Shown: positions 15,845 to 26,379, numbered from the stretch's first letter. The stretch: DNA of 64,000 bases from Subdoligranulum variabile (GCA_004554775.1 SFKI01000007.1:101780-165779); one strand, 5' to 3'. The notes: generated by a model from the letters alone, not told the origin. Numbers and translations are program-made.

Positions 15845-17239
15845 TCAGAAATTGGCGTACAGCGCTGTTGCATTGGTTGCGGCCACTACGTAGGCAATGC
15901 ACAGCAGCGCCAGCAGGGCCGAAGCAACCACTTTGGCAGCGGTATTGCGGCTGATTCTCTCCCACAGCCAGCGCGGCAGCACCGACGAGCACACGCAGCC
16001 CAGCGCCAAAAATACACCGTAGTTGCGCAGATAATACACCGCCGAAATACCGCCCTGCGGGATGAACAGCTTATTAAGCAGCAGCCCCAGCGGTGCGCCG
16101 GGCTGGTTGGCCGTAAAGATGCCCCAGCCAAGCACCACAAAAAACAGTGTGTAAATGTGGGCGGCAACCGGGCATTTCTTCAAGAATTTCAGCAGGAAAT
16201 TTTTTTCAATGACCAGCAGCACAAAATAGTACAAGCCCCACACAATAAAGTTCCAGCTTGCGCCGTGCCAGATGCCGGTCGCGGCCCAGACAAGGAACAT
16301 ATTCAGCATCTGCCGTGCCGCGCCCTTGCGGTTGCCGCCCAGCGGGATGTAAATGTAATCGCGGAACCAGCCGGATAGTGAGATATGCCACCGGCGCCAG
16401 AACTCGGTAATGCTGGCAGAAATATACGGCAGGTCAAAGTTGGCCGCGCAGTCAAAGCCCATCAGGGCGGCAAGGCCATTGCTCATCTCGCTGTACCCGG
16501 CAAAATCAAAGTAGAGCTGCAAGGAGTAAGCGATGATGCCCAGCCAGACCAGCGGGGTAGACACATTGCGAAGCCCTACGCCGCCTGCGCCGATGATATC
16601 CGTCCACAGTGCGCCGATGGAATCCGCCAAAATCACCTTTTTGGCAAGGCCGAACAAAAACAGCTCCACGCCGCGCTCCATCAGCGCCGCGCTGCAGCGG
16701 TTTTTATAGTTGTGCAGCTGCGGGGCCATATCACGGTATTTGATGATCGGTCCTACGATCAATTGCGGGAAGAACAGCACATACGCCGCAAAGGCAACGG
16801 GGTCTTTCTCGGCCTCGACCTTGCCGGTATAAACGTCGGCCTCGTAGCTGATAATTTTAAAAATGTAGTAGCTGATGCCCAGGGGCAGCACCGCACCTAC
16901 ATTCAGGGCCGCAAGGCCAAAATTCCCGATGCTGTTCAAGGTGTCGATCAGGAAATTGGCATACTTAAAATAGACCAGCACCGCCAGGTTGACGACTGCA
17001 GCCACAGCGGGCAACAGCCCTTTCAGCCTGTCCCGCGTGCGCGCTGTCAAAAGACCCCACAGATAGTTGAATACGATCAGGCAGACGATCAGCGGCAGAT
17101 ATTCCACGCCGGTCCAACAGTAGAACAGCAGGCTTTCGGCCAGCAGCACCACATTTTTGCCGCGCCCGGGCACCAGATAATAAGCCAGCAGCGCCAACGG
17201 CAAAAAACAGAACAAAAACACCACACTGTTAAAAACCAT
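15845..17239 (-). CDS. MBOAT family membrane O-acyltransferase (AlgI/PatA-like)
   Basis: 464 residues with about 11 membrane helices. Family signatures: FWRRWHISLSGWFRDYIYIP and the catalytic-histidine region GIWHGASWNFIVWGLYYF. Such proteins move acetyl groups from cytosolic acetyl-CoA across the membrane for polysaccharide O-acetylation. The start is ATG 17239, with AGGAGG eight bases upstream; an in-frame TTG six bases earlier is less likely. The gene sits between the DUF4358 lipoprotein and the DHHW gene. The polymer modified is unknown. Confidence 0.92.
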   Translation of the reverse strand: MVFNSVVFLFCFLPLALLAYYLVPGRGKNVVLLAESLLFYCWTGVEYLPLIVCLIVFNYLWGLLTARTRDRLKGLLPAVAAVVNLAVLVYFKYANFLIDTLNSIGNFGLAALNVGAVLPLGISYYIFKIISYEADVYTGKVEAEKDPVAFAAYVLFFPQLIVGPIIKYRDMAPQLHNYKNRCSAALMERGVELFLFGLAKKVILADSIGALWTDIIGAGGVGLRNVSTPLVWLGIIAYSLQLYFDFAGYSEMSNGLAALMGFDCAANFDLPYISASITEFWRRWHISLSGWFRDYIYIPLGGNRKGAARQMLNMFLVWAATGIWHGASWNFIVWGLYYFVLLVIEKNFLLKFLKKCPVAAHIYTLFFVVLGWGIFTANQPGAPLGLLLNKLFIPQGGISAVYYLRNYGVFLALGCVCSSVLPRWLWERISRNTAAKVVASALLALLCIAYVVAATNATALYANF

Positions 17240-17312
17240 CCGCAAGACCTCCTTTCTTATAAAAACAGGCCGTTACCCTGCGGTAGCGGCCTGCTGCATC
17301 CATCACTCTTGT

Positions 17313-17909
17313 TTAGAAGTTCAGTGCCGTCTCCAAAGCGGTATCAATGGCGCTGTAATCCGGGTTGGCAATGCCTGCGATCACGATGGCAACATAGTCA
17401 CCGTTCGCAACGATGCGGGCGTCTTTTGCCAGGGCAACCTTGTCGGCAAATTCGGCGTACAGGTCGTTGGCAGACAGGCTTTCCTTGTAAGCCTGCAACT
17501 CGCTCTCGACATCAGCGGCCTTGCCGGGCTTGGCCTGGGCCACAAAGACGAGACCACAGTCTGCCTGGTCGTTGGTCACATCGCCCTTGTAACCGGCGAT
17601 GTTGTCCATCGTCAGCATCAGCTCATTCTCGACCGAGAAGTCGTCCAGCGCACGGGGGTTGGCGATGGGGTTGACCTCCTCCAAAGCGGATACAGCAGCG
17701 TCCAGGTTGGCGGTATTGGCCTCGGCATCATCGCTCACGACAATGTCGGTCACACTGTCAGCACCGCCGACGGTGCTCTCTGCGGTGGACTCGGCAACAG
17801 ACTCAGAAGCCACGGCGCTCTCCGCAGCCGAAGAAGCAGCAGAGCTGGCGGAACTGCCGCAGCCAGCCAGCAGGGCAGCGCACAGCAGGATAGGAAGTAA
17901 CTTTTTCAT
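17313..17909 (-). CDS. DUF4358 lipoprotein
   Basis: 198 residues. A signal peptide with lipobox (LLCAALLAGCGSS) is followed by a low-complexity Ser/Ala/Glu linker of about 50 residues, then a folded domain (from about residue 75, VSALEEVNPIANPRALDDF) matching DUF4358. Family members recur next to MBOAT and DHHW genes in Clostridia, so it is likely a lipid-anchored accessory of the same surface acylation system; its biochemical role is unknown. The site AAGGAGAT precedes ATG 17909. First gene of the leftward operon. Confidence 0.8.
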   Translation of the reverse strand: MKKLLPILLCAALLAGCGSSASSAASSAAESAVASESVAESTAESTVGGADSVTDIVVSDDAEANTANLDAAVSALEEVNPIANPRALDDFSVENELMLTMDNIAGYKGDVTNDQADCGLVFVAQAKPGKAADVESELQAYKESLSANDLYAEFADKVALAKDARIVANGDYVAIVIAGIANPDYSAIDTALETALNF

Positions 17910-17997
17910 GGGTAGGATCTCCTTTTTCATATCTTTTTCATAATGGTATGGTATGCTTTTAAAAATAAGCATCGGCATGCTATACCGATACCCTAAT

Positions 17998-18026
17998 AGA
18001 ATACACCATATCCCTGCTTTTTTCAA
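17998..18026 (-). promoter_or_regulatory. Promoter of the DUF4358-MBOAT-DHHW operon
   Basis: On the minus strand TTGAAA (18026-18021) and TATTCT (18003-17998) are separated by 17 bases. The leader between the promoter and ATG 17909 contains related inverted segments (around 17945-17956 and 17977-17988) that could form a hairpin. Confidence 0.6.
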
Positions 18027-18133
18027 GCCGTTTGGCGCGAAACCTGGCCGGAAAACCGGCCGGGAAATTGTAAAATTTTTAAGTAGCTCGCAGGCTGCCT
18101 ACATTATTATAGTAAGAGAGGGGAGACTGCCCT

Positions 18134-18673
18134 ATGCGCAGCACAAAAGCCCGAGAGGTCGCTTGGACGGGTATGCTGTTTGCCCTGGCCATTGCGCTTT
18201 CGTTTCTGGAATCTGCCATCACGCCGCTTTTGGGCCTGATGCCCGCCATGAAGCTGGGCCTTTCCAACCTGGTGGTCATGTACGCGCTGCTGTTTTTAAA
18301 CACCCGCACGGCGGCAGAGCTGGTGCTGCTCAAAGCGCTGTTTGCACTGCTGACCCGCGGGCCGACAGCAGGCTTTTTGTCACTATGCGGCGGCGTGCTG
18401 TCCTTTTTGGTACTGTGGGCGCTGCTGCAGCTGCCCGTGTCGCCTGGGGAGTTCATCTTTACAGTCAGCGGTGCGCTGGCCCATAACATCGGCCAATTGC
18501 TGGGCGCGTCGGTGCTTCTATCCAGCGCCATGGCCTTGGGGTATGCGCCGGTGCTGCTGGTAGCCGGGCTTTGCGTGGGGGCGCTGAGCTGCGTTTTGTC
18601 CAAGGCGCTTTTTGCAGCTATGCCAAAGAACGGCAAAACGAGAGTAAACCAATACAAGCTTTTCAAAAAATAG
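18134..18673 (+). CDS. Gx transporter / HepSI-like membrane protein
   Basis: 179 residues with five or six membrane helices. Matches the family annotated as heptaprenyl diphosphate synthase component I or Gx transporter (PF07456): EVAWTGMLFALAIALSFLES at the start and GLMPAMKLGLSNLVVMYAL are characteristic. The family resembles substrate-binding S components of ECF transporters; the ligand is unknown and the old enzyme name is probably misleading. It often follows a NusG-domain-II protein gene, which is absent here. RBS GAGAGGGGAG. Confidence 0.82.
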   Translation: MRSTKAREVAWTGMLFALAIALSFLESAITPLLGLMPAMKLGLSNLVVMYALLFLNTRTAAELVLLKALFALLTRGPTAGFLSLCGGVLSFLVLWALLQLPVSPGEFIFTVSGALAHNIGQLLGASVLLSSAMALGYAPVLLVAGLCVGALSCVLSKALFAAMPKNGKTRVNQYKLFKK

Positions 18674-18703
18674 GAATTATTCTTAAAAATATAAAAAGAA
18701 CTA

Positions 18704-18732
18704 TTGACAAAAACGCTTTTGTCCCGTATAAT
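18704..18732 (+). promoter_or_regulatory. Strong promoter of rubrerythrin with a -35 dyad
   Basis: TTGACA (18704-18709) and TATAAT (18727-18732) with a 17-base spacer, a consensus housekeeping promoter. The dyad GACAAAA(N4)TTTTGTC at 18706-18723 covers the -35 element and spacer and is a candidate repressor site, for example for a peroxide sensor. The leader is about 80 bases. Confidence 0.85.
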
Positions 18733-18816
18733 ATAGGCATGAGACAGGAACTTATCTCAAGAGCAAATAAGAGTAAGTAAAACAGAAAAATCCAAAATAG
18801 CAGGAGGCAATTTATT

Positions 18817-19353
18817 ATGTCGAAGTATGTTTGCACCGTTTGTGGTTATATCGCTGAAGGCACCATCCCCGAGTTCTGCCCGGTCTGCAAGGCTCCGGCT
18901 TCCAAGTTCATCGAGAAGAAGGACAACACCTACGTCACCGAGCACGTCGTCGGCATCGCCAAGGACGTCCCCGAGGAGATCAAGCAGGGCCTGCGCGAGA
19001 ACTTCAACGGTGAGTGCAGCGAAGTTGGCATGTATCTGGCTATGAGCCGCGTGGCTGACCGTGAGGGCTACCCCGAAATCGCCGAAGCCTGGAAGCGCTA
19101 CGCTTTTGAGGAAGCCGAGCACGCTTCCAAGTTCGCTGAGCTGCTGGGCGAGGTGCTGACCGACAGCACCAAGAAGAACCTGCAGATGCGTGTTGACGCT
19201 GAGTGCGGCGCCTGCGCTGGCAAGATGGACCTGGCCAAGAAAGCCAAGGAGCTGAACCTCGACGCCATCCATGACACCGTCCACGAGATGGCAAAGGACG
19301 AGGCCCGCCATGGCCGCGGCATGCAGGGCCTGCTGGACCGCTACTTCAAATAA
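18817..19353 (+). CDS. Reverse rubrerythrin (NADH peroxidase component)
   Basis: 178 residues. The rubredoxin-like Fe(Cys)4 domain is at the N-terminus (YVCTVCGY and FCPVCKAP, residues 5-30), and the diiron four-helix domain follows, with ligands in the NGECSEVGMYLAMSRVA, FEEAEHASKF and AKDEARHGRGM segments. The swapped domain order defines reverse rubrerythrins, which reduce hydrogen peroxide in anaerobes. Single-gene unit with a very strong promoter, site AGGAGG and a terminator; codon use is highly biased, as in abundant proteins. Confidence 0.93.
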   Translation: MSKYVCTVCGYIAEGTIPEFCPVCKAPASKFIEKKDNTYVTEHVVGIAKDVPEEIKQGLRENFNGECSEVGMYLAMSRVADREGYPEIAEAWKRYAFEEAEHASKFAELLGEVLTDSTKKNLQMRVDAECGACAGKMDLAKKAKELNLDAIHDTVHEMAKDEARHGRGMQGLLDRYFK

Positions 19354-19376
19354 GCAGGGCAATACCGCCCTATCAA

Positions 19377-19411
19377 AAAGGGTCGAAGCTTCGGGCTTCG
19401 GCCCTTTTTGC
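19377..19411 (+). terminator. Terminator of rubrerythrin
   Basis: AAGGGTCGAAGC pairs (one G-T pair) with GCTTCGGCCCTT across a TTCGG loop, followed by TTTTTGCTT. It also lies just past the end of the convergent DUF421 gene. Confidence 0.8.
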
Positions 19412-20101
19412 TTACCCGCCGCGGCAGGCAAAAAAGGTGCCCTGCTGGTTGCAGCCTGCGTAAAACACCTCGCTTTTCTGCCCGATGCCAACGCTGTGCA
19501 GCTGGTTTTCCAGCCAGGCAACACTGCGGCCCGAGGCTTTTAAATTGTCCTGCATCAGCTGCCCGTCCAAGATCAGGTCATACCACGCACTCACCGGTTC
19601 GGGCGTAAGCTGCAAATCCTGCGGGGTGACGGGGCGGCTGCTGCTCTTGGGCAAAAAGCTGATCTGCCCGTTCGTTTCCAGAATCGCGGTCTGGATCTCG
19701 TTCGGGTCAAAATATCCCGCGACCCGTGCCTGGCCTAAAAACTCGTTGACATCAATAGACGCGCGGGAGAGATTCTCTTTAAAAATTGTTCCATTTTCCA
19801 TTAAGATCAGCGCACGTCCGCTCCATACGGTGCGCATCGCAATGCTGCGGCAGGCCGTAAAATGCACGGCCCAGGTCACAAGGCCGTACACCACCATCGC
19901 CGTAACGGGGCGGTACCACTGCTCCAGATTCGTCGCCAGCTCGGCGGCGATGGACCCCGTTGTGACGGCGTTTAAATAGTCAAAAGGGCTCATCTGCGAG
20001 ATCTGCCGCTTGCCGCCCCACCGCGTCAGCAGAAACATCCCTGCCAGCGATGCCAGGCTTGTAATGGCGACCTGCCCGATTTCCACCAAAACATCTGACA
20101 T
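19412..20101 (-). CDS. DUF421 (YetF-like) family membrane protein
   Basis: 229 residues, second DUF421 gene in the window and not closely similar to the one at 10522. Two or three N-terminal helices lead to the motif MFLLTRWGGKRQISQMSPFD, followed by the cytosolic domain with RALILMENGTIFKENLSRA. ATG 20101 is chosen for the AGGAGGGG site; an ATG six codons upstream is inside that site. It stands alone, without a DUF4363 partner, and converges on rubrerythrin. Function unknown. Confidence 0.83.
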   Translation of the reverse strand: MSDVLVEIGQVAITSLASLAGMFLLTRWGGKRQISQMSPFDYLNAVTTGSIAAELATNLEQWYRPVTAMVVYGLVTWAVHFTACRSIAMRTVWSGRALILMENGTIFKENLSRASIDVNEFLGQARVAGYFDPNEIQTAILETNGQISFLPKSSSRPVTPQDLQLTPEPVSAWYDLILDGQLMQDNLKASGRSVAWLENQLHSVGIGQKSEVFYAGCNQQGTFFACRGG

Positions 20102-20157
20102 AACCAACCCCTCCTGCACAATATTTTGGGCAGGGGGCTAACAGTTTATCCCAATCT

Positions 20158-20187
20158 CTTGCACTTTTTGCAAGAAACCGCTACAAT
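20158..20187 (+). promoter_or_regulatory. Promoter of the lipid kinase-lon operon with a dyad
   Basis: TTGCAC (20159-20164) and TACAAT (20182-20187), 17-base spacer. The dyad CTTGCA(N5)TGCAAG at 20158-20174 covers the -35 element and could be an operator. Confidence 0.6.
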
Positions 20188-20243
20188 AAATATATCTGTT
20201 ACTATCTGTCAGATTCAGCAAAAAAACGGGAGGACGCCGCGCC

Positions 20244-21206
20244 ATGCAGCAGCTGTTTATCATCAATCCTACGGCGGGCAAGGCCGATGCCAGCACTGAG
20301 CTGGTGCCCCGGATCCGCACCGCCGCAGCCCGTGCAGGCGTGGAGCCCCGCATAGAAATTACCCAAAGCAAGGGCCACGCCCGCCAACTGGCGGCACAGG
20401 CTGCTGCCAGCGGGGAAGAAGTACATATCTACGCGGCAGGCGGCGATGGCACGATGAACGAAGTGCTGCAAAGCGCGGCCAACCACCCCAACGTGGCGGT
20501 GGGCTGCATCCCGTGCGGCAGCGGTAACGACTATGTGCGCAATTTCGGCGCCCCGGCGGATTTTCTGGATATGGATGCCCAGCTGGCAGCCGAGAGCTTC
20601 CCGGCGGACCTGTTGGCAACACCGCAGGGCTATGGCATAGATATCTACGCTGCGGGCATCGACGCACAGGTAGCGAACGGCATCCCCAAGTGGCGGCGCA
20701 TCCCGCTGTGCGGCGGAACCACCGCGTACACCCTGTCCATCCTCGAAGCCGTTTGCAGCAGCTTCAAGCACCATTTGCACATACAGGCTGATGACCGGGA
20801 ACTGGACGGCATCTATATGATGTTGGCCATCTGCAACGCCCGCATGTACGGCGGCGGCTACTGCGCCGCGCCCAACGCCAGTTTGGACGACGGCCTGCTG
20901 GATGTGGTGCTGCTAAAGCCAGTGCCGCGCTTCAAACTGCCCGGCCTGCTGGGCGGCTACAAAAAAGGCGAGCATCTTACGCACGACGGCACAGTGACAG
21001 AAATATTCCGCCCGTATCTGACGTATTTCCGCACATCGGCCATTGACATCCAGGTGCTGGATGCCAAGCCGATGATCACCACGCTGGACGGGGAATGTTC
21101 ACCCCAAAAAACGCTGCATGCCGAGGTGGCACGGCGCAGCGCGCGTATCCTTTTGCCGCCAAAACTCGCACACAACGCACCTGTTTTGCAGGTCATGGGA
21201 GAGTAA
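20244..21206 (+). CDS. Diacylglycerol kinase family lipid kinase (DagK/YegS-like)
   Basis: 320 residues. N-terminal catalytic domain with FIINPTAGKADA at the start, the nucleotide-binding AAGGDGTMNEVL near residue 65 and CGSGNDYVRNFG near residue 93. The C-terminal beta domain includes ICNARMYGGGYCAAPNA and DGLLDVVLL. Members phosphorylate diacylglycerol or related lipids in membrane lipid turnover. Three bases separate it from lon, so the two are cotranscribed. Confidence 0.92.
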   Translation: MQQLFIINPTAGKADASTELVPRIRTAAARAGVEPRIEITQSKGHARQLAAQAAASGEEVHIYAAGGDGTMNEVLQSAANHPNVAVGCIPCGSGNDYVRNFGAPADFLDMDAQLAAESFPADLLATPQGYGIDIYAAGIDAQVANGIPKWRRIPLCGGTTAYTLSILEAVCSSFKHHLHIQADDRELDGIYMMLAICNARMYGGGYCAAPNASLDDGLLDVVLLKPVPRFKLPGLLGGYKKGEHLTHDGTVTEIFRPYLTYFRTSAIDIQVLDAKPMITTLDGECSPQKTLHAEVARRSARILLPPKLAHNAPVLQVMGE

Positions 21207-21209
21207 GCA

Positions 21210-23651
<2,442 letters not shown>

Positions 23652-23661
23652 AGGAACCACT

Positions 23662-24249
23662 ATGAACTACAATAACTGCGAGTTTCTCGCATCCTACGGC
23701 CTGTCCCGCCAGCTGCCGGACAGCGACCGCCCGGAGATCGTTTTTTCCGGCCGCTCCAATGTAGGCAAATCCAGCCTGATCAATAAGCTGTGCAACCGCC
23801 GCAAGCTGGCCCGCGTCAGCGCCACGCCCGGCAAAACGGCGACCATCAACTTCTATAAGGTGGATAACGCCTACTTTGTCGACCTGCCAGGCTACGGCTA
23901 TGCCAAAGTTTCCAACGCCGAGCGCGAGCGCTGGGACGAGCTGATCAATACGTACTTCGAGGATGACCGCAGCGTCTGCCTGCTGGTGCAGCTGCTGGAC
24001 AGCCGCCACGCCCCCAGTGCCGACGACATGCAGATGCTGGAATACCTGCACTATCACCGCATCCCGTTTGTGGCCGCGCTGACCAAGGGCGACAAGCTGA
24101 AAAAAAGCGAGATGGCCGCCCGTCAGGCAGAATTTGAGCAGATCTGCGCGCCCTACGGCTGCCGGAAAGTCATCCTGACCAGCGCCGAGAACGGCCAGGG
24201 GATGGAAGAACTGCGCGCCCTGCTGGAAACCGCCGCAGCAACGGAGTAA
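23662..24249 (+). CDS. engB: Ribosome biogenesis GTP-binding protein EngB/YsxC
   Basis: 195 residues. GTPase motifs: G1 GRSNVGKSSLINKL (about residue 30), G3 DLPGYGYAKVS, G4 TKGDKL, G5 TSAENGQG. Required for assembly of the large ribosomal subunit in Bacillus. RBS AAGGA with ATG 23662, ten bases after lon; the next gene starts four bases after its stop. Confidence 0.96.
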   Translation: MNYNNCEFLASYGLSRQLPDSDRPEIVFSGRSNVGKSSLINKLCNRRKLARVSATPGKTATINFYKVDNAYFVDLPGYGYAKVSNAERERWDELINTYFEDDRSVCLLVQLLDSRHAPSADDMQMLEYLHYHRIPFVAALTKGDKLKKSEMAARQAEFEQICAPYGCRKVILTSAENGQGMEELRALLETAAATE

Positions 24250-24253
24250 ACGG

Positions 24254-25015
24254 ATGGCCTACAACGAATTTGCCTACTTTTACGATGAGCTCAACAGCGA
24301 AGCTGATTACGACGCGCTCTATCGCTATATCAGCGGAGAGCTGCAAGCCCATGGCATTCCCTCCGGCATCCTGGCCGACTTGGGCTGCGGCACGGGCGAT
24401 CTGACCCTGATGCTGGCCCAGGCGGGCTATGACGTCATCGGCATCGACCGCTCCGAGGAAATGCTCAGCGTCCTGCGAGAGAAAGCTGACGAGCTGGACA
24501 TGACCGGCCGCATTCTGCTTTTGCGGCAGGATCTGCTCTCGCTGGACCTTTACGGCACCATCCGCGCGGCCGTCTCCACCTTTGATACCTATAACCATAT
24601 CGGCCCGGCGGACCAGTTTGAAAAAGCCATTCGCAAAGCAGCCTATTTTATGGAAAAAGGCGGCGTCTTTATCTTTGATTTGAACACCCCCTACAAGCAA
24701 CAGAAAATTCTGGCAGGGGAGACCTTCGACATTGAAGCCGAGGACGCCGAATGCCACTGGACCAACCATTTTGATGAATCCACCGGAAGGGTCGATATCG
24801 CGATTGATATCGACTACCACGAGACCGGCGAACATTTTAAGGAGTCGTTCAGCGAGTACAGCTATCCGCTGGACCTCGTAACAGCGCTGCTGCAAAAGTA
24901 CGGCTTTGCCGTGGCCAAAGTGGCGGACGGCGAAGACTTCGGCCCCGTGCGCGCCGACAGCCCGCGCTGGATCATCACGGCTGTCAAACAATACACCCAG
25001 GAGGGGAAAGAATAA
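24254..25015 (+). CDS. Class I SAM-dependent methyltransferase
   Basis: 253 residues with SAM-binding motif I LADLGCGTGDLTLMLAQAG (about 38-56), acidic motif II IGIDRSEEM and a post-motif STFDTYNHI. The N-terminal YNEFAYFYDELNSEADYD is typical of a Firmicutes subfamily of unknown substrate. It ends with TAA directly abutting the ATG of hslO, and belongs to the lon-engB-hslO run. Substrate not predictable. Confidence 0.85.
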   Translation: MAYNEFAYFYDELNSEADYDALYRYISGELQAHGIPSGILADLGCGTGDLTLMLAQAGYDVIGIDRSEEMLSVLREKADELDMTGRILLLRQDLLSLDLYGTIRAAVSTFDTYNHIGPADQFEKAIRKAAYFMEKGGVFIFDLNTPYKQQKILAGETFDIEAEDAECHWTNHFDESTGRVDIAIDIDYHETGEHFKESFSEYSYPLDLVTALLQKYGFAVAKVADGEDFGPVRADSPRWIITAVKQYTQEGKE

Positions 25016-25927
25016 ATGGAACAGAATCACAATATGCTGCGCGGCATTTCTGAAAACGGCGGCATTGTATTTTACGGCGTCGACTCCACCGAGATTGTGC
25101 GCGAGATGGAACGCCTGCACAAGACCAGCGCCGTCACCACCGCCGCACTGGGCCGCCTGCTGACGGCAGCTTCCATGATGGGCATTATGCTCAAAAGCAC
25201 GCAGGATTCTGTCACGCTGCAAATCAAGGGCGGCGGCCCCGCAGGCCGCCTGCTGGCCGTTTCCGACGGTACGGGCAACGTCAAGGGTTATATTGAAAAT
25301 CCCGTTGTAGAGCTGCCCCCGCGCGCTGACGGCCACCTGAACGTGGGCGCCGCCGTAGGCAAGGACGGCACGCTGGATGTCATCCGCGATTTAGGCATGC
25401 GCGAGCCCTACATCGGTCAGGTGCCCTTGACTTCCGGCGAGATCGCCGAGGACGTCACCACCTATTTTGCCATCAGTGAGCAGATTCCCACGGTCTGCGC
25501 GCTGGGCGTGCTGGTGGATAAGGATCTGAGCGTGCGCTGTGCAGGCGGCTTTGTCGTGCAGTTGCTGCCCGGCGCTACCGAGGAAGAGATCAACCACCTG
25601 GAAAAGAACATTAAGGCCATGCCCAGCGTCACCGCTATGCTGGAAGAGGGAAAGACCGTCCGCGACATGCTGGAGTTGGCGCTCGAGGGTTTCCAGCCCG
25701 ATATCCTCGACAGCTACCACGTGACCTACCGCTGCGATTGCAGCGAGGAGCGCGTCGAAAATATGATCCGCAGCCTGGGCAAAAAAGAAGTAGAAAAACT
25801 GCGCGATGAGGACCCTGTTGCCGAGGTAAATTGCCAGTTCTGCAACAAGAATTATAAGGTAGACCTGAACGAACTGCTCAAAAACTGGCCTGCCAGCGAT
25901 GAAAAACCAGAGCCTGAAACGACTTAA
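25016..25927 (+). CDS. hslO: Redox-regulated chaperone Hsp33
   Basis: 303 residues. The C-terminal zinc/redox switch has all four cysteines: RCDCSEE (CxC) and CQFC (CxxC) about 30 residues later. The N-terminal fold includes GGGPAGRLLAVSDGTGNVKG. On oxidation the zinc centre opens and the protein holds unfolding clients. The ATG directly follows the upstream stop codon, with the site GAGGGGAAAG inside the previous gene. A tRNA promoter begins about 30 bases downstream. Confidence 0.95.
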   Translation: MEQNHNMLRGISENGGIVFYGVDSTEIVREMERLHKTSAVTTAALGRLLTAASMMGIMLKSTQDSVTLQIKGGGPAGRLLAVSDGTGNVKGYIENPVVELPPRADGHLNVGAAVGKDGTLDVIRDLGMREPYIGQVPLTSGEIAEDVTTYFAISEQIPTVCALGVLVDKDLSVRCAGGFVVQLLPGATEEEINHLEKNIKAMPSVTAMLEEGKTVRDMLELALEGFQPDILDSYHVTYRCDCSEERVENMIRSLGKKEVEKLRDEDPVAEVNCQFCNKNYKVDLNELLKNWPASDEKPEPETT

Positions 25928-25956
25928 AAAAAACACAAAAAAATTAGAAAAAATGC

Positions 25957-26028
25957 TTGACTTTTCGCTCGTTGTCAGCTATAATAACATACGTCGCCCG
26001 GAGAGAGCGGCTGAGCAAAACCTCTCCG
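25957..26028 (+). promoter_or_regulatory. Promoter and leader of the tRNA array
   Basis: TTGACT (25957-25962) and TATAAT (25980-25985), 17-base spacer. The leader includes the inverted repeat CGGAGAG (25999-26005) / CTCTCCG (26022-26028) just before the first tRNA, possibly a processing signal. Confidence 0.75.
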
Positions 26029-26032
26029 ATAT

Positions 26033-26108
26033 GCGGCCGTAGCTCATCTGGTAGAGCGCCACCTTGCCAAGGTGGAGGTAGCGAGTTCGAGCCTCGTCGG
26101 CCGCTCCA
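26033..26108 (+). tRNA. tRNA-Gly (anticodon GCC), copy 1
   Basis: Acceptor stem GCGGCCG/CGGCCGC, anticodon loop TTGCCAA, T-loop TTCGAGC; CCA is encoded. Nearly identical to the copy at 26304, differing at one base of the T-loop. Confidence 0.96.
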
Positions 26109-26114
26109 TTAGGA

Positions 26115-26190
26115 GGAAGTTTAGCTCAGCTGGGAGAGCATCTGCCTTACAAGCAGAGGGTCAGCGGTTCGAGCCCGTTAACTTCCACCA
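26115..26190 (+). tRNA. tRNA-Val (anticodon TAC)
   Basis: Acceptor stem GGAAGTT/AACTTCC, anticodon loop CTTACAA reading GUA, CCA encoded. The following tRNA-like gene starts three bases later. Confidence 0.95.
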
Positions 26191-26193
26191 TGT

Positions 26194-26266
26194 GGCCCGG
26201 TAGTTCAGTTGGTGCAGGGGACTGAAAATCCCCGTGTCATTGGTTCGATTCCGATCGGAGGCACCA
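26194..26266 (+). pseudogene. Hybrid tRNA: tRNA-Asp 5' part joined to tRNA-Phe 3' part
   Basis: From the anticodon arm onward this is a clear tRNA-Phe: loop CTGAAAA (anticodon GAA), T-arm ATTGG/CCGAT, 3' acceptor strand CGGAGGC, then ACCA. The 5' 20 bases, GGCCCGGTAGTTCAGTTGGT, instead look like tRNA-Asp. The acceptor strands (GGCCCGG against CGGAGGC) leave three mismatches, the D-loop is only about five bases, and the gene is three bases short. The order Val-Asp-Phe-Gly-Cys common in Clostridia would put intact Asp and Phe genes here. Probably non-functional, or an assembly collapse. Confidence 0.7.
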
Positions 26267-26272
26267 TTTTCT

Positions 26273-26300
26273 TGTGTATTCTTCGTAAAGAATACACTTT
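26273..26300 (+). terminator. Hairpin after the hybrid tRNA
   Basis: GTGTATTCTT and AAGAATACAC form a perfect 10-bp stem with a short loop, followed by TTTTAT. It could terminate or attenuate the array before the second tRNA-Gly. Confidence 0.6.
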
Positions 26301-26303
26301 TAT

Positions 26304-26379
26304 GCGGCCGTAGCTCATCTGGTAGAGCGCCACCTTGCCAAGGTGGAGGTAGCGAGTTCGAGTCTCGTCGGCCGCTCCA
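26304..26379 (+). tRNA. tRNA-Gly (anticodon GCC), copy 2
   Basis: Same structure as the copy at 26033 with one base changed; CCA encoded. Followed by an AACCGGCT/AGCCGGTT hairpin with a T-run at about 26392-26415. Confidence 0.96.

Noticed and set aside
18571..18780. 69-codon frame across the end of the HepSI gene and rubrerythrin promoter
   Set aside because: Covers a consensus promoter and has no ribosome site or similarity.
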